Part shown: one piece after another, positions 25,831 through 33,738 of the stretch
How the letters are laid out: each line of letters opens with the position of its first letter
How positions within the stretch are numbered: position 1 is the stretch's first letter
Source of the DNA: Fimenecus sp045613685
Lineage (GTDB): Bacteria > Bacillota > Clostridia > Oscillospirales > Acutalibacteraceae
DNA: 64,000 nucleotides
NCBI GenBank assembly: GCA_045613685.1
Contig: JAZLBL010000037.1
Span: 1-64,000, forward strand
Reading direction: 5' to 3'
Translations under genes and position numbers: made by a program
Notes under the pieces: generated by a model
What the model was told of the DNA's origin: nothing
The model's input: only the letters and a program-made list of their open reading frames with translations
Database searches by the model: none

Positions 25831-26652
25831 TTATTTAGCTGTTGGTAAAAATTTGTCGTCAGACTTAGAATAAATAACTAAATCATCTATATTTTCTGAA
25901 TAATCAATAATTGATATATTAGTTTTACAATTATTAACAAAGTCTGTAAATAGTTTTTGTGAGTTTTCTGTGTATTTTGAAATTAAAATAGAATTTAATA
26001 TATCACAAATTATATTTGAACGTGTATTATCATCGCTAATCAAAAGATATTTTACAATATAATCATCTGATAAAACTTGTTTTCCTTCTTTTAATTCAAC
26101 ATTAAAATCGAACGAATGATAATCAACCGCTTTAGGTACATTAATAATAATATCATCAAAAAGAGAGAGAATATCACGCAATTGTGTACGGGTACAAACA
26201 ATATATTTTTCAATCTGTGTATCAAGATTGCTATTTAAAGCTTCTATAACTCCCTGAACTGTTTTTTGATTATAAAGTTGTTCAAATGTTTCACTAGCGC
26301 TTATCAAATCGCTATCATCATAACAAGAAACATTCATATATGATTTCTCAAAATCCGTATCAACTAGACAGATAAAATCAAGATTATCATCTTTTTCACA
26401 AATAAAAAGAATTTTTGATTTGTTTTTTAGTTGCGATAATAAAATACCACTTTGTGTTAAATCTTCTGTGTTTTCGGCTGGTTGTGTTGTTGTTTTCCCT
26501 GTAAGGTTATTAATATCAAAATCTATTGAACTCATAAGCACAACAACAGAAACAACGGATAAAATAAGAATAAATAATGCAAACGCAATTATAAAATATT
26601 TTATTGATTTTGAAGATGTTTTTTTATCAAAAGTATTATTTTCCTTAAACAT
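25831..26652 (-). CDS. LCP-like membrane protein with degenerate active site
   Basis: A 273-residue protein with a short cytoplasmic N-terminus, one membrane segment (about 18-41) and an extracellular domain. The domain follows the LytR-CpsA-Psr (LCP) order: a strand ICLVDTDFEKS, then LNSNLDTQIEKYIVCTRTQL (compare Ixx(Y) and the lipid-binding helix), then IIINVPKAV and GKQVLSDDYIVKYL. The Arg/Asp-rich phosphotransfer motif (IPRDT and the later R-pairs) is missing or replaced, so it may not ligate wall polymers. GGAG precedes ATG 26652. It is the first gene of the seven-gene operon. Confidence 0.55.
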   Translation of the reverse strand: MFKENNTFDKKTSSKSIKYFIIAFALFILILSVVSVVVLMSSIDFDINNLTGKTTTQPAENTEDLTQSGILLSQLKNKSKILFICEKDDNLDFICLVDTDFEKSYMNVSCYDDSDLISASETFEQLYNQKTVQGVIEALNSNLDTQIEKYIVCTRTQLRDILSLFDDIIINVPKAVDYHSFDFNVELKEGKQVLSDDYIVKYLLISDDNTRSNIICDILNSILISKYTENSQKLFTDFVNNCKTNISIIDYSENIDDLVIYSKSDDKFLPTAK

Positions 26653-26679
26653 TTTAACTCCAATAAAGAAATTTTATTT

Positions 26680-26708
26680 AGTATACCACATTTTAATATC
26701 ATAAACAA
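26680..26708 (-). promoter_or_regulatory. Promoter of the LCP-like/folate operon
   Basis: Minus strand TTGTTT (26708-26703), 17 bp, TATACT (26685-26680) preceded by TGG, an extended -10. Leader of about 22 bases. Confidence 0.6.
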
Positions 26709-26721
26709 TATTAATAAATAA

Positions 26722-26748
26722 AAAAGAGCTTCAATGAAGCTCTTTTAT
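26722..26748 (-). terminator. Terminator of the sugar-phosphate transferase gene
   Basis: GAGCTTC, loop, GAAGCTC with flanking A and T runs; on the minus strand it ends in TTTTTT, 5 bases after the gene. Confidence 0.85.
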
Positions 26749-26752
26749 TTAA

Positions 26753-28126
26753 TCAGTCTTCTCTTGTGAAATGATATTTAAACTCACCTTCGCCAAATGC
26801 TTCTGTGCTATCAGATGCCTTCAATAAAACAGTAACTGTTTGAAGAATAAGTTTAAAATCAAGCCATAAGCTATATTTTTCAATATACATTAAGTCAAGG
26901 ACAAGTTTATCTTTAGGCGATGTGTTATATTTACCGGCAATTTGTGCGTAACCAGTCAAACCACCTTTAACTCTAAGACGATAAGCAAACTCCGGAAGGT
27001 CCTCAGTATATCTATCAACATTTTCAATCATTTCAGGACGTGGACCAACAACGCTCATTTCACCTTTAATAATGTTAATAAGCTGTGGCAATTCATCAAT
27101 TCTGAATTTACGAAGATATTTACCAACCTTTGTGATTCTATCATCATCAGAGGTAACCGATTTGTTAATGCTACCTGCTTCCTTCATTGTACGGAATTTA
27201 TAAACTTTAAAGAGTTTACCACCTTTTGTAGCTCTTGTCTGACGGAAAAATACATGTCCACCATCTTCAAGTTTGATAAGAGCTGCACACAAAAGCATAA
27301 CAGGACTTAAAACAAGTAAGCCAAGACCTGAGATAGCAATATCCATTGCGCGTTTTACAACCTTCTGTTCCAAAGTTAAGTCACGAACAACTGCTGATAC
27401 AAGTGGTTTATCATCCAAAACAGCCGCCTTTGCACCCAACATAACCACGTCATTCATTTCAAAGTTGTAATAAATATTCTTATTTTTTGCATAACAATAT
27501 TCATTCAAAAGAATTTTTTCTTTTGCTGGAATGTCATAAAGAAAAATTGTATCATGCTCATTAATTATGTCAAAAACGTGTTTTGATGAATAATGCACCA
27601 TTTCAGTAACATTATATTGTTTCTTATACTTCACAATTTTAGGCATAACACTATTTAATGATTCAAGCGAACTTGTGATAACACAACATTTTTCTGGTGT
27701 GTTGATTGTGAAATAAACATAGTTACCAAAATATGCAAATAATATTATAATTGCAATTTGAACTATCATTACAAGCACAAGTAAATGTGGTGCCTCATAA
27801 ACAAAACGAGAATTGTTATTTTCATTAACATTCATAATGCAAAGTTGCAAATGAGTAACAACGTCAGTTATTAATGTAGCTAATGAAATTGACATTACAA
27901 TAGGTTTACTCTTAAGGCGACCAATTAAATATCCACCATAAACTGCTATAAGTGCTGCTTCAAGAACACAGAATGTAACAAACGTTACCGCAGCAGTTCT
28001 TGACGGGTGTAAAATCCACTCAAACTTTGTACCAAAAACTACAAAGAAAGTGCCAATAAGCAATATATATAATGTTGATTTTAAAAGAAAAACAACTGTT
28101 TTTTGAAATTTATTTAATAAACCCAT
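26753..28126 (-). CDS. Polyprenyl-phosphate sugar-1-phosphate transferase
   Basis: A 457-residue membrane protein: four to five hydrophobic segments in the first 150 residues, a CoA-binding-like middle, then the bacterial sugar transferase domain from about residue 260. The latter begins KRAMDIAISG, has one more membrane helix, then FFRQTRATKGGKLFKVYKFRTM and DELPQLINIIKGEMSVVGPRP, the catalytic signatures of WbaP/EpsL-type enzymes that load the first sugar on undecaprenyl phosphate. The rest of a polysaccharide cluster is absent. ATG 28126 with GGAGG 5 bases upstream is preferred over GTG 28138. Confidence 0.9.
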   Translation of the reverse strand: MGLLNKFQKTVVFLLKSTLYILLIGTFFVVFGTKFEWILHPSRTAAVTFVTFCVLEAALIAVYGGYLIGRLKSKPIVMSISLATLITDVVTHLQLCIMNVNENNNSRFVYEAPHLLVLVMIVQIAIIILFAYFGNYVYFTINTPEKCCVITSSLESLNSVMPKIVKYKKQYNVTEMVHYSSKHVFDIINEHDTIFLYDIPAKEKILLNEYCYAKNKNIYYNFEMNDVVMLGAKAAVLDDKPLVSAVVRDLTLEQKVVKRAMDIAISGLGLLVLSPVMLLCAALIKLEDGGHVFFRQTRATKGGKLFKVYKFRTMKEAGSINKSVTSDDDRITKVGKYLRKFRIDELPQLINIIKGEMSVVGPRPEMIENVDRYTEDLPEFAYRLRVKGGLTGYAQIAGKYNTSPKDKLVLDLMYIEKYSLWLDFKLILQTVTVLLKASDSTEAFGEGEFKYHFTRED

Positions 28127-28161
28127 ATTAGCCTCCACAAGGATAACAATATACTATGGTC

Positions 28162-28190
28162 ATTTTACTTTAAACACCATTATTTGTCAA
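28162..28190 (-). promoter_or_regulatory. Strong promoter of the sugar transferase gene
   Basis: Minus strand TTGACA (28190-28185, perfect -35), 17 bp, TAAAAT (28167-28162). Confidence 0.75.
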
Positions 28191-28193
28191 TAT

Positions 28194-28211
28194 ATTACAA
28201 GATACTGTAAT
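28194..28211. promoter_or_regulatory. Dyad directly upstream of the -35
   Basis: ATTACA, 6 bases, TGTAAT is an 18-base inverted repeat that begins 4 bases upstream of the TTGACA box. Its position suits an activator or repressor site; no regulator gene is near. Confidence 0.35.
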
Positions 28212-28238
28212 AATTGTGTCATTTTTATCATTCCCAAA

Positions 28239-29150
28239 TTATTTTTGAATTTTGGCAAATTTCTCGCTAATTTTTTTCAAGTCATCAACAGTAATCTGCG
28301 AAAGAATTATGCCAATAAAAATTAAAAAACAACCTAAATATCCCCTACTACTCATCATTTCATGAAGAATTAGTGCTCCACCAATCGCGCTAAAAACAGA
28401 TTCAGTTGAAAAGATAATTGACGCAAAAGTTGGGTCCGCCTTTTTTTGTCCTAAAATCTGGCAAGTATAAGCCACACCAACCGACATTAATCCACCATAT
28501 AAAATAGGAACGCCTGCTGCTTTTATTGAAGAAATTTCAATAGTTTCTGTAAATAATGCAAAGATAATTCCAAGTATGCCACAAGTCAAAAACTGAACCA
28601 TACTGAACTTCAAGGCACTAACAACATTTACAAATTTATCTATAACTAAAATGTGAGCCGCCCAAAAAACAGCGCCAATTATTAAAACAATATCACCGAT
28701 TCCAAAAGATATTTTATCCCCTGTCATGCACAAGAAAAACAAGCCTATAACAGCAAAAACGGCACCAAAAAATGTAAGAATACTTGTCTTTTTACCCATT
28801 ACAAAACGAATGAGCGGCACTAACACTATGTAAAGTCCTGTAAGGAAGCCTGCTTTACCAGCACTACCAGTAAAAACAACGCCAAATTGTTGTAAGGATG
28901 ATGCAATAAAGAGGATTATGCCTGCAAGAACGCCTGTAATAATTGTATTTTTAAATTTATTTTTATCAAACTTTTCTTTTTCAAATATCAGAATAACTGG
29001 TATAAGTGAAATCGCACCAAGTAAAAATCGTACACCATTAAATGTAAAAGCACCGACATAGTCAGCACCCACTCTTTGCGCAACAAATGCAAAGCCCCAG
29101 ATTATTGCTGTTAAAAAAAGTAATGAAGTTGATTTAATTTTTTCTTTCAT
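28239..29150 (-). CDS. DMT-superfamily transporter, EamA type
   Basis: A 303-residue integral membrane protein with about ten hydrophobic helices arranged as two EamA repeats, starting LLFLTAIIWGFAFVAQR. These carriers export or import small metabolites; substrate unknown. ATG 29150 with AGGTG 5 bases before is preferred over GTG 29156. It stands alone downstream of the clpX terminator region. Confidence 0.85.
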   Translation of the reverse strand: MKEKIKSTSLLFLTAIIWGFAFVAQRVGADYVGAFTFNGVRFLLGAISLIPVILIFEKEKFDKNKFKNTIITGVLAGIILFIASSLQQFGVVFTGSAGKAGFLTGLYIVLVPLIRFVMGKKTSILTFFGAVFAVIGLFFLCMTGDKISFGIGDIVLIIGAVFWAAHILVIDKFVNVVSALKFSMVQFLTCGILGIIFALFTETIEISSIKAAGVPILYGGLMSVGVAYTCQILGQKKADPTFASIIFSTESVFSAIGGALILHEMMSSRGYLGCFLIFIGIILSQITVDDLKKISEKFAKIQK

Positions 29151-29169
29151 TTTCACACCTACAATATAT

Positions 29170-29192
29170 AAGCCACGGATTTACCGTGGCTT
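29170..29192 (-). terminator. Stem-loop after clpX
   Basis: AAGCCACGG, loop ATTTA, CCGTGGCTT. On the minus strand only TATATATT follows, a weak U-tract; on the plus strand AATTTTTTT follows, but no plus gene ends here. Confidence 0.55.
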
Positions 29193-29199
29193 AATTTTT

Positions 29200-30510
29200 T
29201 TATATTGCTTTTTTATTTGATTTACCAATATTCTTTGAAGTTAAAATATTGGGCTTTTTATTTTCATCGCGAAGAATTTCTGGTTCGGCACCATTCTCTA
29301 CGCAATCACGAGTAATAATAACTTTTGAAATAGTGTGTTCAGATGGTGTTTCATACATAATTGGCATCAAAACTGATTCCATTATGCCACGAAGTCCACG
29401 AGCACCTGTTTTCTTTTCAAGAGTCTTCTCTGCGATTGCAACCAAAGCATCATCAGTAAATTCAAGTTCAACATCATCCATTTGGAACAATGCTTTGAAC
29501 TGTTTCAACAACGCATTTTTAGGCTCTGAAAGAATTTTAATTAAGTCTTCTTTTGAGAGTTGTTGAAGTGCTGTAATCACAGGAACACGACCAACAAGTT
29601 CCGGAATAAGACCAAATTTAACCAAATCCTGTGCAATTACTTTAGAATATACGTCTTCTAATTCAAACTCTGCTTTATTCTTAATCTCAGCACCGAATCC
29701 CAAAGATGAATTGCCTGTGCGCTTTTCAACAATCTTTTCAATGCCATCAAAAGCGCCACCACAAATAAAGAGAATGTTTGAAGTGTCAATCTGAATAAAT
29801 TCTTGTTGTGGATGTTTTCTTCCACCCTGTGGTGGAACATTAGAAATTGTTCCTTCAAGTATTTTAAGAAGAGCTTGTTGAACACCTTCACCACTTACAT
29901 CACGTGTAATTGATGGGTTTTCGCTCTTTCTTGCAATCTTATCAATTTCATCAACATAGATGATACCACGTTCAGCTTTTTCAATATCAAAATCAGCAGC
30001 CTGAATAAGTCTTAAAAGAATGTTTTCAACATCTTCACCAACATATCCTGCTTCTGTAAGAGTTGTTGCATCAGCAATAGCAAAAGGAACATCAATAATT
30101 TTTGCAAGAGTCTGTGCGAGCACAGTTTTACCAACACCAGTTGGTCCTAAAAGAACAACATTGCTCTTTTGAATTTCAACATCAGTATTGCCGCCAAGAT
30201 AGATTCTCTTATAATGGTTATAAACAGCTACACTTAATGCTTTTTTAGCTTCATCCTGACCAACAACATATTCGTCAAGTTTTGCCTTAATCTCTTGCGG
30301 TTTTGGTAACACCTTTTCTTCGAGTTTAACTTTTTTACCTGATGGTTTGTAATTTCTATCAGCATTCTCATCAATGATACCCATGCAAAGCTCAATGCAT
30401 TCGTCACAGATATAAACGCCAGGACCAGCAATAAGTTTTTCAACTTGCTCCTGAGTCTTTCCACAGAAAGAACATCTTACATTTCTTTCTTTATCGTTTT
30501 CTCTAGCCAT
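29200..30510 (-). CDS. clpX: ClpX unfoldase, ATP-binding subunit of ClpXP
   Basis: A 436-residue AAA+ unfoldase. The N-terminal zinc-binding domain has Cys13, Cys16, Cys35 and Cys38. Walker A is GPTGVGKT near residue 125, Walker B YVDEIDK near 190, and the pore loop and ClpP-binding LGFGA segment (SSLGFGAE near residue 273) are present. It feeds tagged or damaged proteins to ClpP. SD is AAGGAG. It lies 11 bases after clpP in the tig-clpP-clpX operon. Confidence 0.97.
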   Translation of the reverse strand: MARENDKERNVRCSFCGKTQEQVEKLIAGPGVYICDECIELCMGIIDENADRNYKPSGKKVKLEEKVLPKPQEIKAKLDEYVVGQDEAKKALSVAVYNHYKRIYLGGNTDVEIQKSNVVLLGPTGVGKTVLAQTLAKIIDVPFAIADATTLTEAGYVGEDVENILLRLIQAADFDIEKAERGIIYVDEIDKIARKSENPSITRDVSGEGVQQALLKILEGTISNVPPQGGRKHPQQEFIQIDTSNILFICGGAFDGIEKIVEKRTGNSSLGFGAEIKNKAEFELEDVYSKVIAQDLVKFGLIPELVGRVPVITALQQLSKEDLIKILSEPKNALLKQFKALFQMDDVELEFTDDALVAIAEKTLEKKTGARGLRGIMESVLMPIMYETPSEHTISKVIITRDCVENGAEPEILRDENKKPNILTSKNIGKSNKKAI

Positions 30511-30521
30511 AAGTTAGCTCC

Positions 30522-31103
30522 TTATCTCTTGTAGAAAACCTTATCTACAATACCATAATCCATTGCTTCTTGTGCTGAAAGCCAATTGTCACGCTCTGTA
30601 TCAAGAGCAATCTGTTCAATAGGTTTGCCAGTATTTTCTGCAAGGATTTTATTGAGTTTTTCTCTTGTTCTAAGAATGTGTTCAGCAGCAATCTTGATAT
30701 CACTTGCTTGACCTTGTGCACCACCTAAAGGTTGGTGAATCATAATTTCACTATTTGGAAGAGCAAATCTTTTTCCCTTTGCGCCTGATGAAAGCAAGAA
30801 TGCACCCATGCTTGCTGCCATACCCATACAAATAGTTGAAACATCGCATTTGATATATTGCATTGTGTCGTAAATCGCAAGGCCTGCTGAAACTGAGCCA
30901 CCTGGACTGTTAATATAAAGGCTTATATCTTTTTCGCTATCCTGTCCCTCAAGATAAAGCAACTGTGCAACAACCAAAGATGCAGTTGCATCATTAACCT
31001 CATCTGACAAAACGATAATTCTATCATTTAAGAGTCTTGAAAAAATATCGTATTGTCTCTCACCCCTGTTTGTTTGTTCAACAACATATGGTACAAGTGC
31101 CAT
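30522..31103 (-). CDS. clpP: ClpP protease subunit
   Basis: A 193-residue serine protease. The catalytic triad can be counted as Ser98 (GMAASMG), His123 (MIHQPLGG) and Asp172. ATG 31103 is used because GGAGGT lies about 10 bases upstream; the in-frame ATG at 31124 would include that site in the coding region. Two heptamers form the chamber served by ClpX. Confidence 0.97.
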   Translation of the reverse strand: MALVPYVVEQTNRGERQYDIFSRLLNDRIIVLSDEVNDATASLVVAQLLYLEGQDSEKDISLYINSPGGSVSAGLAIYDTMQYIKCDVSTICMGMAASMGAFLLSSGAKGKRFALPNSEIMIHQPLGGAQGQASDIKIAAEHILRTREKLNKILAENTGKPIEQIALDTERDNWLSAQEAMDYGIVDKVFYKR

Positions 31104-31198
31104 AATAATATAACCTCCATTCAAAACTTATGAAAAGCATTAAAGAATTGCCCTTAAATTATTGGACAATTCTTCAACACTTAAACTTATAATTTCAA

Positions 31199-32620
31199 TT
31201 ATTCAGCATCTGCTGCTTTTTTTGTTGTTTTCTTAGCAGCTGGTTTCTTTTCTGCTGTTTCTTTCTTTGCAGCAGTCTTTTTTGTAGTTGGTTTCTTCTC
31301 TGCAGTTTCTTTCTTTTCAACTGTCTTCTTAGCAGCAGTTTTTTCTTCAGTGATTACTGCGTTTTCTTTTACGAATTCAACAGCTTTTCTTGATGTGATG
31401 TCATCTTTGAGTGCGTCAGCAGAAATTGCTTTCTTAACTGCGTCAACATCCATATTATACATCTTTGCAAGTCTGTCATATTCAGCAGCAATATCATCAT
31501 CAGTAGCTTCAATCTTTTCTGCTTTAACAATTTCTTCAAGAGCAAGCTGAAGTTTAACCTGAGCTTCTGCATTTTCTCTGTAGCCATCTCTGAAAGCATC
31601 TTTTTCCATACCTGTATACATAAGGTATGTGTCAAGGTCAAGACCCTGCATCTGAAGTCTGTAATTAAAGTCGTTAACGATATCATCAATTGCCTTTTCA
31701 ATCATGCAAGCAGGAATTTCTGCTTTGATGCCATTAGCAACTGTTTCAAGAAGGTCTGCTGCAACTTTATTGTCAGCATCAGCTTTCTTTGCATCTTCAA
31801 GCTGCTTTTTAACACTCTTTTTAAGTTCATCAAGTGTATCAAATTCGCTAACATCCTTAACGAATTCGTCATCAAGTTTTGGAAGTTCCTTAACTTTGAT
31901 TTCATGAAGCTTGATTTTGAAAACTGCATCTTTTGATGCAAGATTTTCTTGGTATTCAGCTGGGAATGTAACATTTACGTCAAATTCTTCGCCTACTTTA
32001 TGACCGATAATCTGGTCTTCAAAGCCTGGAATAAATGAACCGCTACCAATTACAAGTTCATACATTTCTGCTTTACCACCGTCAAATGCAACACCATCAA
32101 CAAAACCTTCGAAATCGATAACTGCTGTGTCATCTTTTTTAACTGCTCTGTTGTCAACAGAAACCATTCTTGAGTTCTGTTCCTGCATTTTAGCAAGTTC
32201 TGCTTTAACTTCATCAGCAGAAACCTTAACCGCAGGTTTTGTTGCTTTAACACCCTTATATTTGCCGAGTTTAACTTCTGGCTTAACTGTTACCTTTAAT
32301 TTAAGAGTAACGCCGTCTTTACCGATTTCTGGCACATCAAGGTCAAATGGAGTATCAATTACATCGAGGTCTGCTTCTTTAATTGCTTCAGCAACTGCAT
32401 CAGGATAAAGAATTTCGAGTGCATCTTCATAGAAAACACCTTCACCATAAACTCTTTCGATGAATGCTCTTGGAGCCTTGCCCTTTCTAAAACCATTGAT
32501 TGCAATGTTTTTTCTCTGCTTTAAATATGCTTTCTGAATAGCTGCTTCAAAAGCTTCGCCACTGATAGCAATTTCAAGCTCGTAGACATTTGTTTCTACT
32601 TTGTTTGATGTTTTTAACAT
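31199..32620 (-). CDS. tig: Trigger factor with a Lys-rich C-terminal tail
   Basis: A 473-residue ribosome-associated chaperone and prolyl isomerase. The ribosome-binding domain ends with NGFRKGKAPRAFIE near residue 45, the PPIase domain spans about 150-240 (DDTAVIDFEGFVDG) and the helical C-terminal domain ends near residue 420. The last 48 residues are a repetitive tail of KKTA, KKET and EKKP units, which is outside the usual family end and resembles histone-like tails. The order tig-clpP-clpX is conserved. SD is AGGAGG. Confidence 0.95.
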   Translation of the reverse strand: MLKTSNKVETNVYELEIAISGEAFEAAIQKAYLKQRKNIAINGFRKGKAPRAFIERVYGEGVFYEDALEILYPDAVAEAIKEADLDVIDTPFDLDVPEIGKDGVTLKLKVTVKPEVKLGKYKGVKATKPAVKVSADEVKAELAKMQEQNSRMVSVDNRAVKKDDTAVIDFEGFVDGVAFDGGKAEMYELVIGSGSFIPGFEDQIIGHKVGEEFDVNVTFPAEYQENLASKDAVFKIKLHEIKVKELPKLDDEFVKDVSEFDTLDELKKSVKKQLEDAKKADADNKVAADLLETVANGIKAEIPACMIEKAIDDIVNDFNYRLQMQGLDLDTYLMYTGMEKDAFRDGYRENAEAQVKLQLALEEIVKAEKIEATDDDIAAEYDRLAKMYNMDVDAVKKAISADALKDDITSRKAVEFVKENAVITEEKTAAKKTVEKKETAEKKPTTKKTAAKKETAEKKPAAKKTTKKAADAE

Positions 32621-32673
32621 TTAATATTCCTCCTGAATATCATTGTTTTATGATTTTCTAAAAAATTCAATAT

Positions 32674-32702
32674 ATTATAACACAGAAAAACATTAAATAC
32701 AA
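32674..32702 (-). promoter_or_regulatory. Promoter of tig-clpP-clpX
   Basis: Minus strand TTGTAT (32702-32697), 17 bp, perfect TATAAT (32679-32674). Confidence 0.65.
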
Positions 32703-32760
32703 TATTTTCCATAAGTTTTTCTTGCTATTTTATCAAAAATAATAATGATTTTTAAATAAA

Positions 32761-33453
32761 TTACTTAGATTTAATGTGTAAAGGGCAAAATTCAAGATAA
32801 TCTGCCGAAACAAGTCTGAACTGGATGCCATGCTTTTCACCATTAAATGCACCTTTTATTGCCCCACCATGAAGATGTCCATAATAACAATGTTTGATAT
32901 TATTTCGCACAAGCACATCAACTATCGGGTCACAATCTTTATAGTTTGACACAGGTGGATAATGAAGAAAAGCCACGATTTCTCCGCCCAATTCTTTTGC
33001 CATATCGATAGAACGCTGAATTCTCTCGCATTCACGAGCTAAAACTTTATCAATGTTTTCACTTTCTGCATCAAAAAACCAACCGCGGCTACCTGCTATT
33101 GCTACATCATCCACTCTAAAAGCATTGTTATGCAAAAAACTTAATGAGACAAAACCTTTTTCTTCAATAAATTTATTCATTTTTGTTGCAGTATTCCACC
33201 AATAATCGTGGTTACCTTTTAAAATGATTTTTTTGCCATTCAAATTATGTAAAAACTCAAAGTCCTTTTCACTTTCTTCAAGACTCATTCCCCAAGATAT
33301 GTCACCTGCTATTATGACGGTATCATCTTTATCAACTAGTTTTTGCCAATTTCTCTCAAGGCGGAATTCATAATCATCCCACCCTTTAAAAATATTCATC
33401 GGTTTATCTGTTGAAAACGAAAGATGTGTATCACCGATTACAAAAACTGACAT
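32761..33453 (-). CDS. Metallophosphoesterase
   Basis: A 230-residue calcineurin-like phosphoesterase. Metal-binding motifs appear in order: GDTHLS (7-12), AGDISWG near 50, GNHDYWW near 80, and the C-terminal HYPP and GHLHGG. It is cytoplasmic. The family hydrolyses phospho-esters of nucleotides or proteins and the substrate cannot be told. SD is AGGAG before ATG 33453. It is divergent from the small DUF1540-like gene. Confidence 0.85.
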   Translation of the reverse strand: MSVFVIGDTHLSFSTDKPMNIFKGWDDYEFRLERNWQKLVDKDDTVIIAGDISWGMSLEESEKDFEFLHNLNGKKIILKGNHDYWWNTATKMNKFIEEKGFVSLSFLHNNAFRVDDVAIAGSRGWFFDAESENIDKVLARECERIQRSIDMAKELGGEIVAFLHYPPVSNYKDCDPIVDVLVRNNIKHCYYGHLHGGAIKGAFNGEKHGIQFRLVSADYLEFCPLHIKSK

Positions 33454-33521
33454 AAGGTAATTTCTCCTGTGAATAATTATAAATATCTTTCAAAAAATAA
33501 AATTGAAAGGAGGCAAATAAA

Positions 33522-33686
33522 ATGGATAAGAATAGAAACATTACTTGTGACGCTTGTCACTGCACATTTAACGATGGTCACATGAACTGTACAGCAGATG
33601 GTATTAAAGTTGGTACACAAAGTGCTTGTTCATGCGACGATACAAGATGTGCAACCTTTAGATTAAAGGCTTCTGACGTAGAATAA
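33522..33686 (+). CDS. Small Cys-rich DUF1540-like protein
   Basis: A 54-residue protein with eight Cys-class positions in the pattern CDACHC, MNCTADGIKVG, ACSCDDTRC. The CxAxxIxVG core is the DUF1540 signature, a small putative metal-binding fold common in Firmicutes. The start at ATG 33522 is firm: AAAGGAGG lies 8 bases upstream and a terminator follows the stop. TGAATA at 33470-33475 could be a forespore -35, but the matching -10 is poor. Function unknown. Confidence 0.8.
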   Translation: MDKNRNITCDACHCTFNDGHMNCTADGIKVGTQSACSCDDTRCATFRLKASDVE

Positions 33687-33690
33687 AGTT

Positions 33691-33730
33691 AAAAAAGCGG
33701 AAACCGAATTAACACGGTTTCCGCATTTTC
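33691..33730. terminator. Bidirectional terminator, DUF1540 gene and thrC
   Basis: GCGGAAACCG, loop AATTAACA, CGGTTTCCGC, flanked by A6 on the left and ATTTT on the right. It sits between convergent genes. Confidence 0.85.
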
Positions 33731-33738
33731 ATTCGGAC

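Noticed and set aside
33470..33500. Forespore sigma-G promoter for the DUF1540-like gene
   Set aside because: TGAATA is perfect, but the -10 at 17 bp spacing matches only 4 of 7 bases in very AT-rich DNA.
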